Assembly: GCA_011523515.1 (NCBI GenBank)
Contig: WTGO01000070.1
Span: forward strand, 1-54,133
Direction of reading: 5' to 3'
Source: Chloroflexota bacterium
GTDB lineage: Bacteria; Chloroflexota; Anaerolineae; Aggregatilineales; Phototrophicaceae
Length of the DNA: 54,133 nucleotides
Position 1 is the first letter of the stretch. Each line of letters begins with the position of its first letter. The notes under the pieces were generated by a model that saw only the letters and a list, made by a program, of their open reading frames with translations, searched no databases and had not been told where the DNA came from. Below, piece after piece: positions 34,882 through 43,107 of the stretch. A program made the translations under genes and the position numbers.

Positions 34882-35729
34882 ACAACCACGCCGGCGGCCG
34901 CGTAGGCGTCGATCATTTCGCGCCACTGCCGCATAAGCGCCCGGCTGGCTGCGCCAGGAATGCCCGCGCCAATTTGTACATCGTCAACCTGAACGATTGG
35001 CACGATTTCTTTGGTGCTCGAGGTCATGACGATCTCATCAGCGGCGCAGAACTCGTCCCGCGTGATTTCGCGTAATTCCAACTGACCGTCGCCTTCCAGC
35101 AGCTTGATGACTTCGGCGCGGGTGATGCCAGGCAGCAGCCCCCGGTCGGGACTGATCCAGCGGCCGTCTTTGAAGATGAAGATATTGCTGCGTGTGCCCT
35201 CGACAACGAAGCCATCGACGCAGTAGATCGCGTCAATAGCGTCGGGTACGCGCTTTTGCGCTTTCCGCTGCGCCGTGATGCCGGGGATATAGTTGATGGT
35301 CTTGGCTTCCGGCATGAGTCGCTGCTGCTCGACGGTGGCCACGGCCGCGCCCTGCTGGTAGGCAACTGCCGGCAGGTTTTGCAGGGCAGCCGCCATCACC
35401 AGCAAGCGTGAATCTCCGCCGGGCATGAAGCCGTTGGGGCTGTCGCCGCCGGTGACCACCAGGCGAATGCCCGCCTCGTCATAAGTGTTGCGCCGAAGCG
35501 TCTCCATGACGATTTCGCCCAACTCTTCCAGGTCCCAGGGGCAAGCCAATTCGATCAAATCGGCTGAGCGCTGCAGACGGCGCAGGTGCGCGCCCAGCTG
35601 AAAGGGCGCGCCGCCATAAGTCCGCAGAAAATCAAAGACGCCGAAGCCGCGCAGAATCGCCAGATCACGCGCCGAAATTGACGCGCTGTCCGCGTTGACG
35701 AATTCGCCATTGATGTAGAAGATACTCAT
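34878..35729 (-). CDS. Class IV aminotransferase (D-amino acid/branched-chain type)
   Basis: A 283-residue fold-type IV PLP enzyme. Characteristic parts are the start [33 protein letters not shown] (about 27-40), the lysine in [11 protein letters not shown] (about 139-149) expected to hold PLP, and the phosphate-binding [10 protein letters not shown] near 175-184. [12 protein letters not shown] is near 234-245. Members act on D-alanine (D-amino acid transaminase), branched-chain amino acids or aminodeoxychorismate; the motifs do not decide between these. The length fits D-amino acid transaminase. It is single and convergent to the CoA-transferase. Confidence 0.88.
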
Positions 35730-35838
35730 ATTTTCGCCTATCTAATTGCCCCGATTATAGTCGCCGGGTCGCGTTCTGTCATGCTGTTTCGACGGTGGAA
35801 CGAGAGGGAAATCGTCAGATGAAAGCCGCCGGCTTCAT

Positions 35839-35847
35839 TGCTAGAAT
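35839..35847 (+). promoter_or_regulatory. Extended -10 box TGCTAGAAT, leaderless start
   Basis: TGCTAGAAT ends 6 bases before the ATG at 35854, so transcription should begin at or next to the start codon. No ribosome site can fit between. A leaderless mRNA is likely. Confidence 0.55.
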
Positions 35848-35853
35848 GAGTCT

Positions 35854-36867
35854 ATGAAGCAATTGCTGCTTGCGCTATTGGCGCTGATGATTGGCGTCGC
35901 CTGTCCCGCTTGGGCGCAGGACGCCACGAGCTTTCTGCTGACTCGCGCCAACAACTTGCGCGCGGCGCAGGGCTTGGCCGCCTACGCCATTCATCCGGCG
36001 CTGACCGCCGCGGCGGCTGATCACGCGCGCTGGATGGCGGCGAACAACCGCGTTTCGCATTTCCAGTCCGATGGCACTGGTGTGCGAGCGCGCGCTCCTA
36101 AGGCCGGGTTTCCTTCCAGTTGGGTGGGCGAGAATATCTATCTGGGCTCCGGCGTTGGACCGGACGCTGCCTGGAATTGGTGGCTGAACTCGCCGGCGCA
36201 TTATGCGGGTCTGGTCAGCCCGAATTACGACATGATCGGCATCGGCAGCGCGACGGCAGGCGGGCGTACCGCTTTCGTGCTGGTATTTGGCAATTCACAG
36301 GGACGGCTGTCGCAAGCTAGCGGCAGCGGCGCCAGCAGCGGCGGCAGCGGCGGCAGCGGCGGCAGCGAAGCTCCAGCAAATCCTCAGCGTTCTTACGCGC
36401 TGGGGCGGGACGAATACGGCAATATCAAGCATGAAGTGCAGCCGGGGCATACCATAGGCGATATCGCGCTGATTTACGGTTACACCTGGGATGATATACC
36501 GGCGATGCTGGAGCTTAACGGCATGACCTGGGACGATATTCGCTATTTGCAGCCGGGCCAAGTCTTTCTGGTGCCGCCGAAAGATGGCGCCTTTACGCCG
36601 ACCAGCGCAGCGCCAAGCGCCACGGCGACGGCAACGAAGTTAGCGCCCGTCACCGACACGCCGACGGCGAGCCAACCGCCTGCGCGACCGACGCTTGCCG
36701 CCACGCTTTCGCTTCGCGTCGAAGACCACGGAACGCCCGCTGCGCCAGTCAACTCTCGGCGAGGCGCAAATACGGTGTCTTACATTCAGTTGCTCTTGCT
36801 CGGGATGGCGATCCTGGTTCAGGCAGGTGTGCTAGGCGGAGCCGCGCTCGCTTTGCTAAGGCGCTGA
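35854..36867 (+). CDS. Secreted CAP-domain and LysM protein
   Basis: A 337-residue exported protein. A signal peptide is at 1-21 (LLLALLALMIGVACPAWAQ). A CAP/SCP domain is at 24-150 with the usual His69, Glu93 (GENIYLG) and His116. A Gly-Ser linker (153-172) leads to a LysM domain at about 192-241 (HEVQPGHTIGDIALIYGY, PGQVFLV). A Thr/Pro-rich stretch follows, then a C-terminal transmembrane helix near 310-333. So the LysM binds the wall and the tail may anchor it in the membrane. CAP domains bind lipids or act as proteases in some families; its role here is unknown. The ATG is only 6 bases from the -10 box. Confidence 0.88.
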   Translation: MKQLLLALLALMIGVACPAWAQDATSFLLTRANNLRAAQGLAAYAIHPALTAAAADHARWMAANNRVSHFQSDGTGVRARAPKAGFPSSWVGENIYLGSGVGPDAAWNWWLNSPAHYAGLVSPNYDMIGIGSATAGGRTAFVLVFGNSQGRLSQASGSGASSGGSGGSGGSEAPANPQRSYALGRDEYGNIKHEVQPGHTIGDIALIYGYTWDDIPAMLELNGMTWDDIRYLQPGQVFLVPPKDGAFTPTSAAPSATATATKLAPVTDTPTASQPPARPTLAATLSLRVEDHGTPAAPVNSRRGANTVSYIQLLLLGMAILVQAGVLGGAALALLRR

Positions 36868-37125
36868 AGCTAAGTCTAGGCGTCCAAGCTCAATCGCGGT
36901 TCAATCGCGATGTCCTGCGTCGTCCTTAGAGCATACCTGCGGAAGTCCGATCTACTGCGGCCACACCGATTAAGCATCTGCTCTCCTCGAGCTGTATAAG
37001 GCTACATTAGCGTTTGATGACAATCCGTATCAAATTGACAAAATCCGGCGGCGCCACGATAATCGTCATCGGAGTCGAATTCGTCCAAATTCGCGGCAAA
37101 GCGCCGGTGATCAGGAAGCGTTCGG

Positions 37126-37761
37126 ATGAAAACGTATCGCGATTGGGTATTGGCAGCGCAGTCAACCGACTCGCAAGAGCGGAACCATGCGTTTGATCAT
37201 CTCGTGCGCGACTTTCAGGGTATGGTTTACGGCGTGGCATTCAGCCGTCTGAGCGATACACAGCTGGCCGAAGACGCGGCGCAGGATGCCTTCCTCACTG
37301 CCTTCAAGCATATCCAGCAGCTGAAAGACGCAGCCGCCTTTCCCGTCTGGCTAAAGCGCATCGCCTTCACCAAAGCGGACCTCGTCTTGCGCCGGCAGGG
37401 ACCGCCGGCCGAGACGATCGATGGGCAGGAGTATCTGGCTTCGTCGGAGCCGACGCCCGAGTCGCAGTTGGAAGCGGCGGAATTGCGTCAGCGGGTGCGT
37501 CTGGCGGTGGCGGCGCTGCCCGCGAATGAGCGCGTGCTCACTCAGGATTATTACTTGCACGGCGAATCGCAGCGGGAGATAGCGGAGCGGCGCAAGATTC
37601 CGCTGGCGACGGTCAAGAAGCGCCTGCAATATGCGCGCGAGCATCTGCGCGGCTTGATCAGCGGTTTCAATGAGTCATTTGATCGCGCCATTTACCAAGA
37701 ACCGAAGCGGGATTTGCAGCCGGTGTACATCAGCCGGCGGCGACCCCCACCCCGAGCCTAA
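37126..37761 (+). CDS. ECF-type RNA polymerase sigma factor
   Basis: A 211-residue sigma-70 family protein. Region 2 is at about 24-95, with HLVRDFQGMVYGVAFSRL and LAEDAAQDAFLTAFKHI. Region 4 is at about 125-175, with LPANERVLTQDYYLHGESQREIAERRKIPLATVKKRL. There is no region 3, as in ECF factors. A C-terminal tail of about 35 residues after region 4 (FNESFDRAIYQEPKRDLQPVYI) is longer than usual and may be a control module. AGGAAG lies seven bases before the start. No anti-sigma gene is adjacent: the next gene, on the other strand, is a subtilase. Confidence 0.9.
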   Translation: MKTYRDWVLAAQSTDSQERNHAFDHLVRDFQGMVYGVAFSRLSDTQLAEDAAQDAFLTAFKHIQQLKDAAAFPVWLKRIAFTKADLVLRRQGPPAETIDGQEYLASSEPTPESQLEAAELRQRVRLAVAALPANERVLTQDYYLHGESQREIAERRKIPLATVKKRLQYAREHLRGLISGFNESFDRAIYQEPKRDLQPVYISRRRPPPRA

Positions 37762-37846
37762 TGCCTTCTCGCCTCTCCGCCTAACCGGGGATATATCCCG
37801 ACATGAGAGGGGGGCCAATTTCGCTGAGAATGAATTGAATGAAGAA

Positions 37847-37878
37847 GGGCGGCTCACAGAGTCGCCCCTGCAATTCAC
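37847..37878. repeat. GGGCGACTCACAGAGTCGCCC hairpin repeat
   Basis: GGGCGGCT-CACAG-AGTCGCCC can form a near-perfect hairpin followed by CTGCAATTCAC. A close copy (GGGCGACTCACAGAGTTGCC, then TCTACATTTCAC) lies at 46997-47028. It sits just after the subtilase stop, where it could act as a terminator-like structure. Confidence 0.6.
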
Positions 37879-37897
37879 AAATGTTTCCGAAATTGAG

Positions 37898-39085
37898 TTA
37901 GCTGCCGGGAACGACCTCACAAGCGCCCTGGCGCATGCACGTCCAGGTCATGTCGCCGCCGTCGAGGTGCAATTCGGCGCCCATGCCTTCCAGGACAGCC
38001 GCCATGGCCGCCACATAGGGCGCCGAGAAGCTGGTGCCGTTAAGCGCTTTATAGCCGTTGTCAAGATAGATGGTATGCACATCGCGGCCGGGCGCCCAGA
38101 TATCGCCGCCTTTGTTGCTGAAGCTGCTGCGCCCGCCATTGGGGTCGACCGCGCCGACCGCCACCACATTTTCGTAGCGCGCCGGGAAGCCGGGCAGATC
38201 GCCGCCGCTGTTGCCGGCCGAGGCGATCACGGTGACGCCCTTCTCCACCGCGTGGTTGACGGCGTCCTGGGTCACTTGCGAGCCGACCATGCTGCCCAGG
38301 GACAAATTGATGATATCGGCGCCTTCGTCCGCGGCGTAGACGATGCCTGCCGCCACATCGGCCATTGAGCCGCTGCCGCTGGGTCCCAGGACGCGCACGG
38401 GCAGAATCGAGCTGTTGGGCGCGAAGCCGGCGATGCCAATGCCATTGTCGATATTGGCGGCGATGATGCCGGCTACCGAGCAGCCGTGCCCGAAGACATC
38501 TTCGGGATCGTCATCGTTGTCGACGAAGTCATAGCCGTTTTCGAGCACGCGCCCGACCAAGTCTTCGTGACTCATGCAGACGCCGGTGTCAATCACGGCG
38601 ACGGTGATGTCGCCAAGCTCGCCCATTTCACCCCAGGCGGTCTCGGCCTGAATATGCGGCAGCGCCCACTGGCGGTCGTAGTCGGGATCGTTGGGCGGGT
38701 TATCGAAGGCGACGCTGACGACGAAGTCTTGCTCGACCAGCTCGACATCGCTGTCAAAAGTGAAGTTCATGCCGAAGTCGTCGGGCAGATCCACCACCCA
38801 TATCTCCAATTCTTCAATCCGCTCGACGATAGTCGCGCCGATGCGATTGACGTATTCCCATTTCTCATCCAGAGGTGTATTGGGGTCATAGTGAATGACC
38901 CAGTTGCCGGTGGGCTGTATATTGAAAACCGGCGCGATGCGCGTGCTATCGGGCTCGCCATTCGGCCCCGTACCGCGCAGTATATTGTCGCCGGGCGGGA
39001 ATTCGCTGGCCAATACCGGAAACAGCCCCCCCAGAAGCAGCAAGAGCGCGAGGCCGATGATCGTAATGCGTCTGATTGAAGTCAT
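37898..39085 (-). CDS. Secreted subtilisin-like serine protease (S8)
   Basis: A 395-residue exported protease. A signal peptide is at about 1-27 (IIGLALLLLLGGLFPVLAS). A propeptide-like segment follows (about 60-130). The peptidase S8 domain has Asp166 (AVIDTGV), His200 (FGHGCSVAG), the oxyanion-hole Asn292 (SAGNSGG) and Ser352 (NGTSFSAPYVAAM), so the catalytic set is complete. The usual HGTHVAG reads HGCSVAG, with Cys and Ser in place of Thr and His. The C-terminal end is short with two cysteines (TCMRQGACE). It stands alone. Confidence 0.93.
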   Translation of the reverse strand: MTSIRRITIIGLALLLLLGGLFPVLASEFPPGDNILRGTGPNGEPDSTRIAPVFNIQPTGNWVIHYDPNTPLDEKWEYVNRIGATIVERIEELEIWVVDLPDDFGMNFTFDSDVELVEQDFVVSVAFDNPPNDPDYDRQWALPHIQAETAWGEMGELGDITVAVIDTGVCMSHEDLVGRVLENGYDFVDNDDDPEDVFGHGCSVAGIIAANIDNGIGIAGFAPNSSILPVRVLGPSGSGSMADVAAGIVYAADEGADIINLSLGSMVGSQVTQDAVNHAVEKGVTVIASAGNSGGDLPGFPARYENVVAVGAVDPNGGRSSFSNKGGDIWAPGRDVHTIYLDNGYKALNGTSFSAPYVAAMAAVLEGMGAELHLDGGDMTWTCMRQGACEVVPGS

Positions 39086-39127
39086 CTGCTATTCCCTTCG
39101 ACTACGGAATGAAATTGCGCTTTCGAT

Positions 39128-40762
39128 TTAGAAGGTCGAAATCTGAGTTTCTTTCGCCGTTATGAACTCCAGCAAAGCGGGAACGCCTTGCTCGGTCTTT
39201 TCGATGCCGCGCATGATGGCCGGAATAATCTGATCGGGCGTTTCGACGCGCTCGCCATAGCCGCCGAAGGCCTTTGCCATGTCCGCGTAGTGACCGGAGA
39301 TGTCGGTGCTACGGTATTTCTCGGTGGATACGGGCATAATCGGAATCTCGATGGCCATGGAGAAATTGTTCAACAGGATCGACAGAATCGGTATACGTTC
39401 GCGCACGGCCGTCTCAAAGTCCATTCCGGTGAAACCGATAGCGGCATCTCCCCATACATTAACACAAAGCGCATCGGGCCGGGCAAGTTTCGCGCCCATG
39501 GCCAGCCCAAGGCCGTAGCCGAGCTGTGTTGTCTTGCCCCAGCCGATATAGGTCAGCGGGGCGACCGACTGCCAGAAGGGCGACATTTGGTCGCGCGGGC
39601 TGCCGGCGTCATGCGTGATTATGGTGTTCTTGACATCGACTGTGCGCAACAGGTCCCAAATGACGCGATAGGGCGACAGCGGCGCTGCGTCCAAGGTGAG
39701 CTTGGGCAGCCACTGGTCAAGCCATTCCGATTTCACGGCGCTGATTTCTTCAGCGACTGTGGCCGCGCGTTCTTCTGGCGCGCCCTTTGAACGCTCGCGA
39801 ACAGCGGCGACCAGAGCGTCCAGAATCAGACCGGCATCACCAACGAGCGCGTGGTCAACCGGAACATCCTTATTGATGTCCGCTGGATCCAGCGTCGCGT
39901 GAATCACCCGTTTGCCAGCGGGGACGGTGATGCCGAAGGCCGTACGCGTGAAGCTGCAGCCGATGCCGAAAATTAGATCTGCCCTTTGCAGGAAGTGATG
40001 CACCGGCTTCGGGATTGCCCGTCCGCCGGAACCCAATGCCAAGGGATGGTCTTCCGGGAAGGCGCTTTTGCCGGCCAGACTGGTCGTCACTGGAGCGCCG
40101 AGCAACTCGGCCAGTGCTTTCAGCGCATCCCAGGCGCGCGCGTAATGCACGCCCTGCCCCGCATAGACAACCGGGCGCTCGGCCGCAAGCAGCGCCTCGG
40201 CGACGGCGTCAATCGACGCGCGGTCGGGCCCGTAGCGCAGGGTCGGCGCCGGTGTCGGATCAAATGTGTCGGGAATCTCCGCGCCGAAGATGTCCGCCGG
40301 GAATTCCACCAGTACCGGGCGCGGCCTGCCATTGCGGACCTGGGTAAAGGCGCGGCGCAGCGCTTCGGGCACGGCTTCAGGCGTTGTGACTTGTTCACAG
40401 GATTTCGTGACGTGCCGATAGTTCAGAGCAGAATTGAAATTCGGCTGGATTTGGGCGAGATGCCGCGGATAACCGCCCGGCAACACGACGATCGGCGAAG
40501 AATCGCCAAAGGCTTGAGCGACGCCGCCGAAGGCATTTTCGGAGCCGGGCCCGCTCTGCATGCAGAAGACGCCGATCTTTTCGCCGGAGGTCATCCGGCT
40601 CAGCACATCCGCCATGTGCAGCCCGATACGTTCCTGCCTGACGATAATCGGTCGGATATCCAATTTCGCCGCGGCTTCAATCAGCGGATTGACCGGATAG
40701 GCGAACAGGTACTCGACGCCTTCCGCCTTTAGAACTTTCGCAACTGCATCAGCAACTTTCAT
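39128..40762 (-). CDS. Acetolactate synthase-like ThDP enzyme
   Basis: A 544-residue thiamine-diphosphate enzyme with three domains in the usual order: pyrimidine-binding domain (1-170), central Rossmann-like domain (185-330) and diphosphate-binding domain (about 350-544). The ThDP-activating Glu44 is in VRQERIGLHMAD. The metal site GDAAIGFTGMDFETAVRERIPILSILLNN (positions roughly 435-465) is clear. Possible activities are acetolactate synthase, benzoylformate decarboxylase or sulfoacetaldehyde-type; no regulatory subunit is adjacent. The ATG at 40762 is preferred over TTG at 40783. An in-window partner is not evident. Confidence 0.88.
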   Translation of the reverse strand: MKVADAVAKVLKAEGVEYLFAYPVNPLIEAAAKLDIRPIIVRQERIGLHMADVLSRMTSGEKIGVFCMQSGPGSENAFGGVAQAFGDSSPIVVLPGGYPRHLAQIQPNFNSALNYRHVTKSCEQVTTPEAVPEALRRAFTQVRNGRPRPVLVEFPADIFGAEIPDTFDPTPAPTLRYGPDRASIDAVAEALLAAERPVVYAGQGVHYARAWDALKALAELLGAPVTTSLAGKSAFPEDHPLALGSGGRAIPKPVHHFLQRADLIFGIGCSFTRTAFGITVPAGKRVIHATLDPADINKDVPVDHALVGDAGLILDALVAAVRERSKGAPEERAATVAEEISAVKSEWLDQWLPKLTLDAAPLSPYRVIWDLLRTVDVKNTIITHDAGSPRDQMSPFWQSVAPLTYIGWGKTTQLGYGLGLAMGAKLARPDALCVNVWGDAAIGFTGMDFETAVRERIPILSILLNNFSMAIEIPIMPVSTEKYRSTDISGHYADMAKAFGGYGERVETPDQIIPAIMRGIEKTEQGVPALLEFITAKETQISTF

Positions 40763-41036
40763 TCGGTTAGCGGTCCATTCCAAGTGTGGTCAGTCGTCAA
40801 TTGCCAATAGGCGCGAAAAGCACAACATCTTCACGTTGAGCTTTTATGGTAACCGCACTCAATCCCATTACGCAAGATTGGGCGGCTGCGTTGCATTTGC
40901 GCGCATAACCTCTCGCGCCAACTCCAGCGCGCGTAGACACAGCGCCACTGGCGGGCATCCGAAGCATCAGGGAGGGGGGGCGCGCCGAGCGACAATGCTT
41001 CTCAATGCGAGTGAATCCCGCAACGCCCCTACAACA
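40763..41036. other. Intergenic gap with repeat fragments
   Basis: This 274-base gap holds no gene. It contains GCGTAGACACAGCG (40931-40944), also found at 29923-29936, and CGCCCCTACAACATT at about 41022-41036, a tail of the palindromic repeat family. The promoter of the ThDP gene should be at its left. Confidence 0.4.
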
Positions 41037-41975
41037 TTATGAAAGGCGATTACGGTTGACGCCGAAGGTGAAGACATCGTCACGGGCGTAGCCGCCGGTG
41101 ACATCCAGAGTCATTTGCTCCTGTGCGATGAGGCTGAGGTCGAGATCAGCGACGATGATGGTCTCGTCATTGTAGACGGGCGCGACCAGGTACTCGCCGT
41201 CGGGCGCGATGATGGCGCTGCCGCCATTGAGCAAGAGCGCCTCCGCTTGGTCGCGGAGGTCCGGCGGCAAGCTGAGCTCGGGCGGGAAGTCGGCGGCCGG
41301 CATGATGTTGCCGACTGCCAGGACGAAGGTTCGGCCTTCAAAAGCGTAGTGGCGGCTGGCGATCTGATGGCTTTCCTTGACAGCGGGCCAGAGGGCGATG
41401 TGGATGGTCTCATCGCTGATGTGCAGCGCCTGGCGGGCGTGGGGCATCCAGTGTTCCCAGCAGACCAGCGCGCCCACCCGTCCAGCGGCGGTATCGACTG
41501 CGCTCAGGCCGGCGCCATCGCCTTGCGCCCAGACCAGCTGCTCGGTGTAGGTGGGGCGCAGTTTGCGATGGTGATTCACAATCTCGCCGTCAGCATCTAT
41601 GGTGACGATGCTGTTGTAGAGGCTGCGGTTGCCCCGCCCCGGCGTTACCTTCTCGTTGAAGCCAAGGACCAGAACGATGGCGTGCTGCGCCGCGCAGTCG
41701 CGCAGCTGGCGCATTTGCGGGCTATCGACCGCCAGGCTGTTGGCGACCAGTCGGGCGTAGAGCTGTTTTGTGGGCGGATGATCCCAGCGGGCATAGTCGC
41801 TGGCGCAGTCCAGCCAGGCCGGATAGCCGGGAAAGAAGGTCTCGCCGAAAGCAGCCAGCCGCGCGCCATGATTAGCGGCCTCGGCTATCAGCGATACGGC
41901 TTTGGCGACGCAGGCATCCAGATCATAATAGACCGGCCGCGCTTGAATCAGGGCGACGCGGGTGCTGCCGCTCAT
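41037..41975 (-). CDS. Nitrilase-type carbon-nitrogen hydrolase
   Basis: A 312-residue hydrolase with the Glu-Lys-Cys triad of the nitrilase superfamily: Glu45 in FGETFFPGYP, Lys138 in HHRKLRPTYTEQ, and Cys172 in ALVCWEHWMP. The CWEH motif and the PTYTEQ loop are those of true (branch 1) nitrilases, which convert nitriles to carboxylic acids and ammonia, including the aliphatic and arylacetonitrile types. It follows gatC by 14 bases on the same strand, so it is probably co-transcribed with an amidotransferase subunit, an unusual pairing. No nitrile pathway genes are next to it. Confidence 0.88.
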   Translation of the reverse strand: MSGSTRVALIQARPVYYDLDACVAKAVSLIAEAANHGARLAAFGETFFPGYPAWLDCASDYARWDHPPTKQLYARLVANSLAVDSPQMRQLRDCAAQHAIVLVLGFNEKVTPGRGNRSLYNSIVTIDADGEIVNHHRKLRPTYTEQLVWAQGDGAGLSAVDTAAGRVGALVCWEHWMPHARQALHISDETIHIALWPAVKESHQIASRHYAFEGRTFVLAVGNIMPAADFPPELSLPPDLRDQAEALLLNGGSAIIAPDGEYLVAPVYNDETIIVADLDLSLIAQEQMTLDVTGGYARDDVFTFGVNRNRLS

Positions 41976-41989
41976 GGCTGCGCCCGGCG

Positions 41990-42295
41990 CTATTCGCCGC
42001 CGTCCAGCACGGCGCGCACGCGGAATTGCTCGCCATCGCTATCGGGCGCATTGGCGAGCACATCGTCCAGCGGCAGCGCCGGACCGGCTTCATCGGCGCG
42101 CATGACGTTGGTCAGCGGCAAGACCGCTGAAGTGGGGTCGATATGCGAAGTGTCCAGCTCTTGCAGCTTTTGAAAGTAGTCCAGGATGTCGGAGAGCTGC
42201 TGTTGGTAGACAGCGACGTCGGCGTCGTTCAGCTCCAGGCGCGCCAAATCGGCAATGGCGCGCACGTCGTCAGCAGTCAGCAGCATCTCGGCCAT
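41990..42295 (-). CDS. gatC: Aspartyl/glutamyl-tRNA amidotransferase subunit C
   Basis: A 101-residue GatC. The start is MAEMLLTADDVRAIADLARLEL and the middle is LSDILDYFQKLQELDTSHIDPTSAV (about 34-58), with the conserved IDPT and RADEAGPALPLDDVLANAPD (about 66-85). It stabilises GatA and helps form the GatCAB enzyme that amidates misacylated Glu-tRNAGln or Asp-tRNAAsn. gatA and gatB are not adjacent, so the operon has been split. It precedes the nitrilase gene by 14 bases. Confidence 0.92.
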   Translation of the reverse strand: MAEMLLTADDVRAIADLARLELNDADVAVYQQQLSDILDYFQKLQELDTSHIDPTSAVLPLTNVMRADEAGPALPLDDVLANAPDSDGEQFRVRAVLDGGE

Positions 42296-42448
42296 AGTCC
42301 CCGCTCCGGCTACGTTCTGACAATTATGCCTCAGAGTCTAACGCCGATGCCGTCCGCTTCACAGTCTGAAACCCTTTCAAGCTGATGTTTGGCGTTCATT
42401 ATTGGAAACGAGTACACTGGGTCCGATTCGAGAAGGAGGCCGAAGCGT

Positions 42449-42991
42449 ATGCGAGCCACAGTTGAGCGGGCGGAAGCCCTGCGCCTGCTGAAGATCGAAC
42501 ATCAGGCGGTAGCAGACTTGATCGCCGAGCTGAGCGAAGAAGAGATGACGCGCGGCGATACCATTCGCCACGGCTTGTATTATGACCAGGAGTGTTCCTT
42601 TAAGGATCTGCTGGCGCATCTGATTTGTTACGAAGTCTACGTGGTCGAGGCGCTGCGCGAATGGCGGGCCGGACAAAAGCATTGGGCGATCGACGCGGTA
42701 AATGACCCGCGCCGGGGCCGCGAGATTCATTACGGCGGCATCGCCGAGCGCGCGCGCCTCAGCTTGAGCGAGCAGTTGGACGAGTATCGGCAGGTCAGCG
42801 CAGAGTTGGAGCGATTGATCGCCGGGATGACCGACATGGAATGGCGGGGCGCATCGCCTTATGCCGACTCCGCTGGCACGGACCTGGGCGGGATGATCGA
42901 GGGCATTATGGTGCTGCCGCCGCGGCCGCTGTATCGCCACCTGCCGGTGCATGTGCCCGACGCGCGCGCCTATATTCGCAGCCTGCGCTAG
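42449..42991 (+). CDS. DinB-like (ClbS/DfsB type) four-helix protein
   Basis: A 180-residue helical protein. The order KIEHQAVADLIAELSEEEMTRG (residues about 15-36), CSFKDLLAHLICYEVYVVEALREW (about 49-72) and LSEQLDEYRQVSAELERLIAG fits the ClbS/DfsB and DinB_2 four-helix bundle families. Members include metal-dependent enzymes and self-protection proteins such as ClbS (colibactin). The normal His ligands of DinB are only partly seen, so activity is uncertain. The ATG at 42449 follows AAGGAGG (42433-42439), a near-perfect site. It is single. Confidence 0.7.
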   Translation: MRATVERAEALRLLKIEHQAVADLIAELSEEEMTRGDTIRHGLYYDQECSFKDLLAHLICYEVYVVEALREWRAGQKHWAIDAVNDPRRGREIHYGGIAERARLSLSEQLDEYRQVSAELERLIAGMTDMEWRGASPYADSAGTDLGGMIEGIMVLPPRPLYRHLPVHVPDARAYIRSLR

Positions 42992-43044
42992 CCGGCGCGT
43001 AGTCTTGTCAGCGGCAAGCGCGTCTCTCGCGGTGGTCGGGCTTA

Positions 43045-43053
43045 TGCTATAAT
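43045..43053 (+). promoter_or_regulatory. Extended -10 promoter TGCTATAAT
   Basis: TGCTATAAT, an exact extended -10, is 54 bases before the LCP gene start. The same TATGC prefix appears in the 44816 promoter. Confidence 0.6.
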
Positions 43054-43107
43054 ACGCGACTGTTTAGCCACAATTGGAAGCAGCTGCTTGGGGGGGCGCG
43101 ACAGGCT

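Noticed and set aside
36893..36911. ATCGCG-GTTCAAT-CGCGAT palindrome after the CAP gene
   Set aside because: Perfect arms, but no T run for a terminator and no gene close enough for an operator; possibly a repeat fragment (GCGGTTCAATCGC also at 29935).
37014..37196. Short plus-strand frame before the ECF sigma gene
   Set aside because: It overlaps the sigma gene in another frame, has no ribosome site and no recognisable sequence; may be part of the leader.
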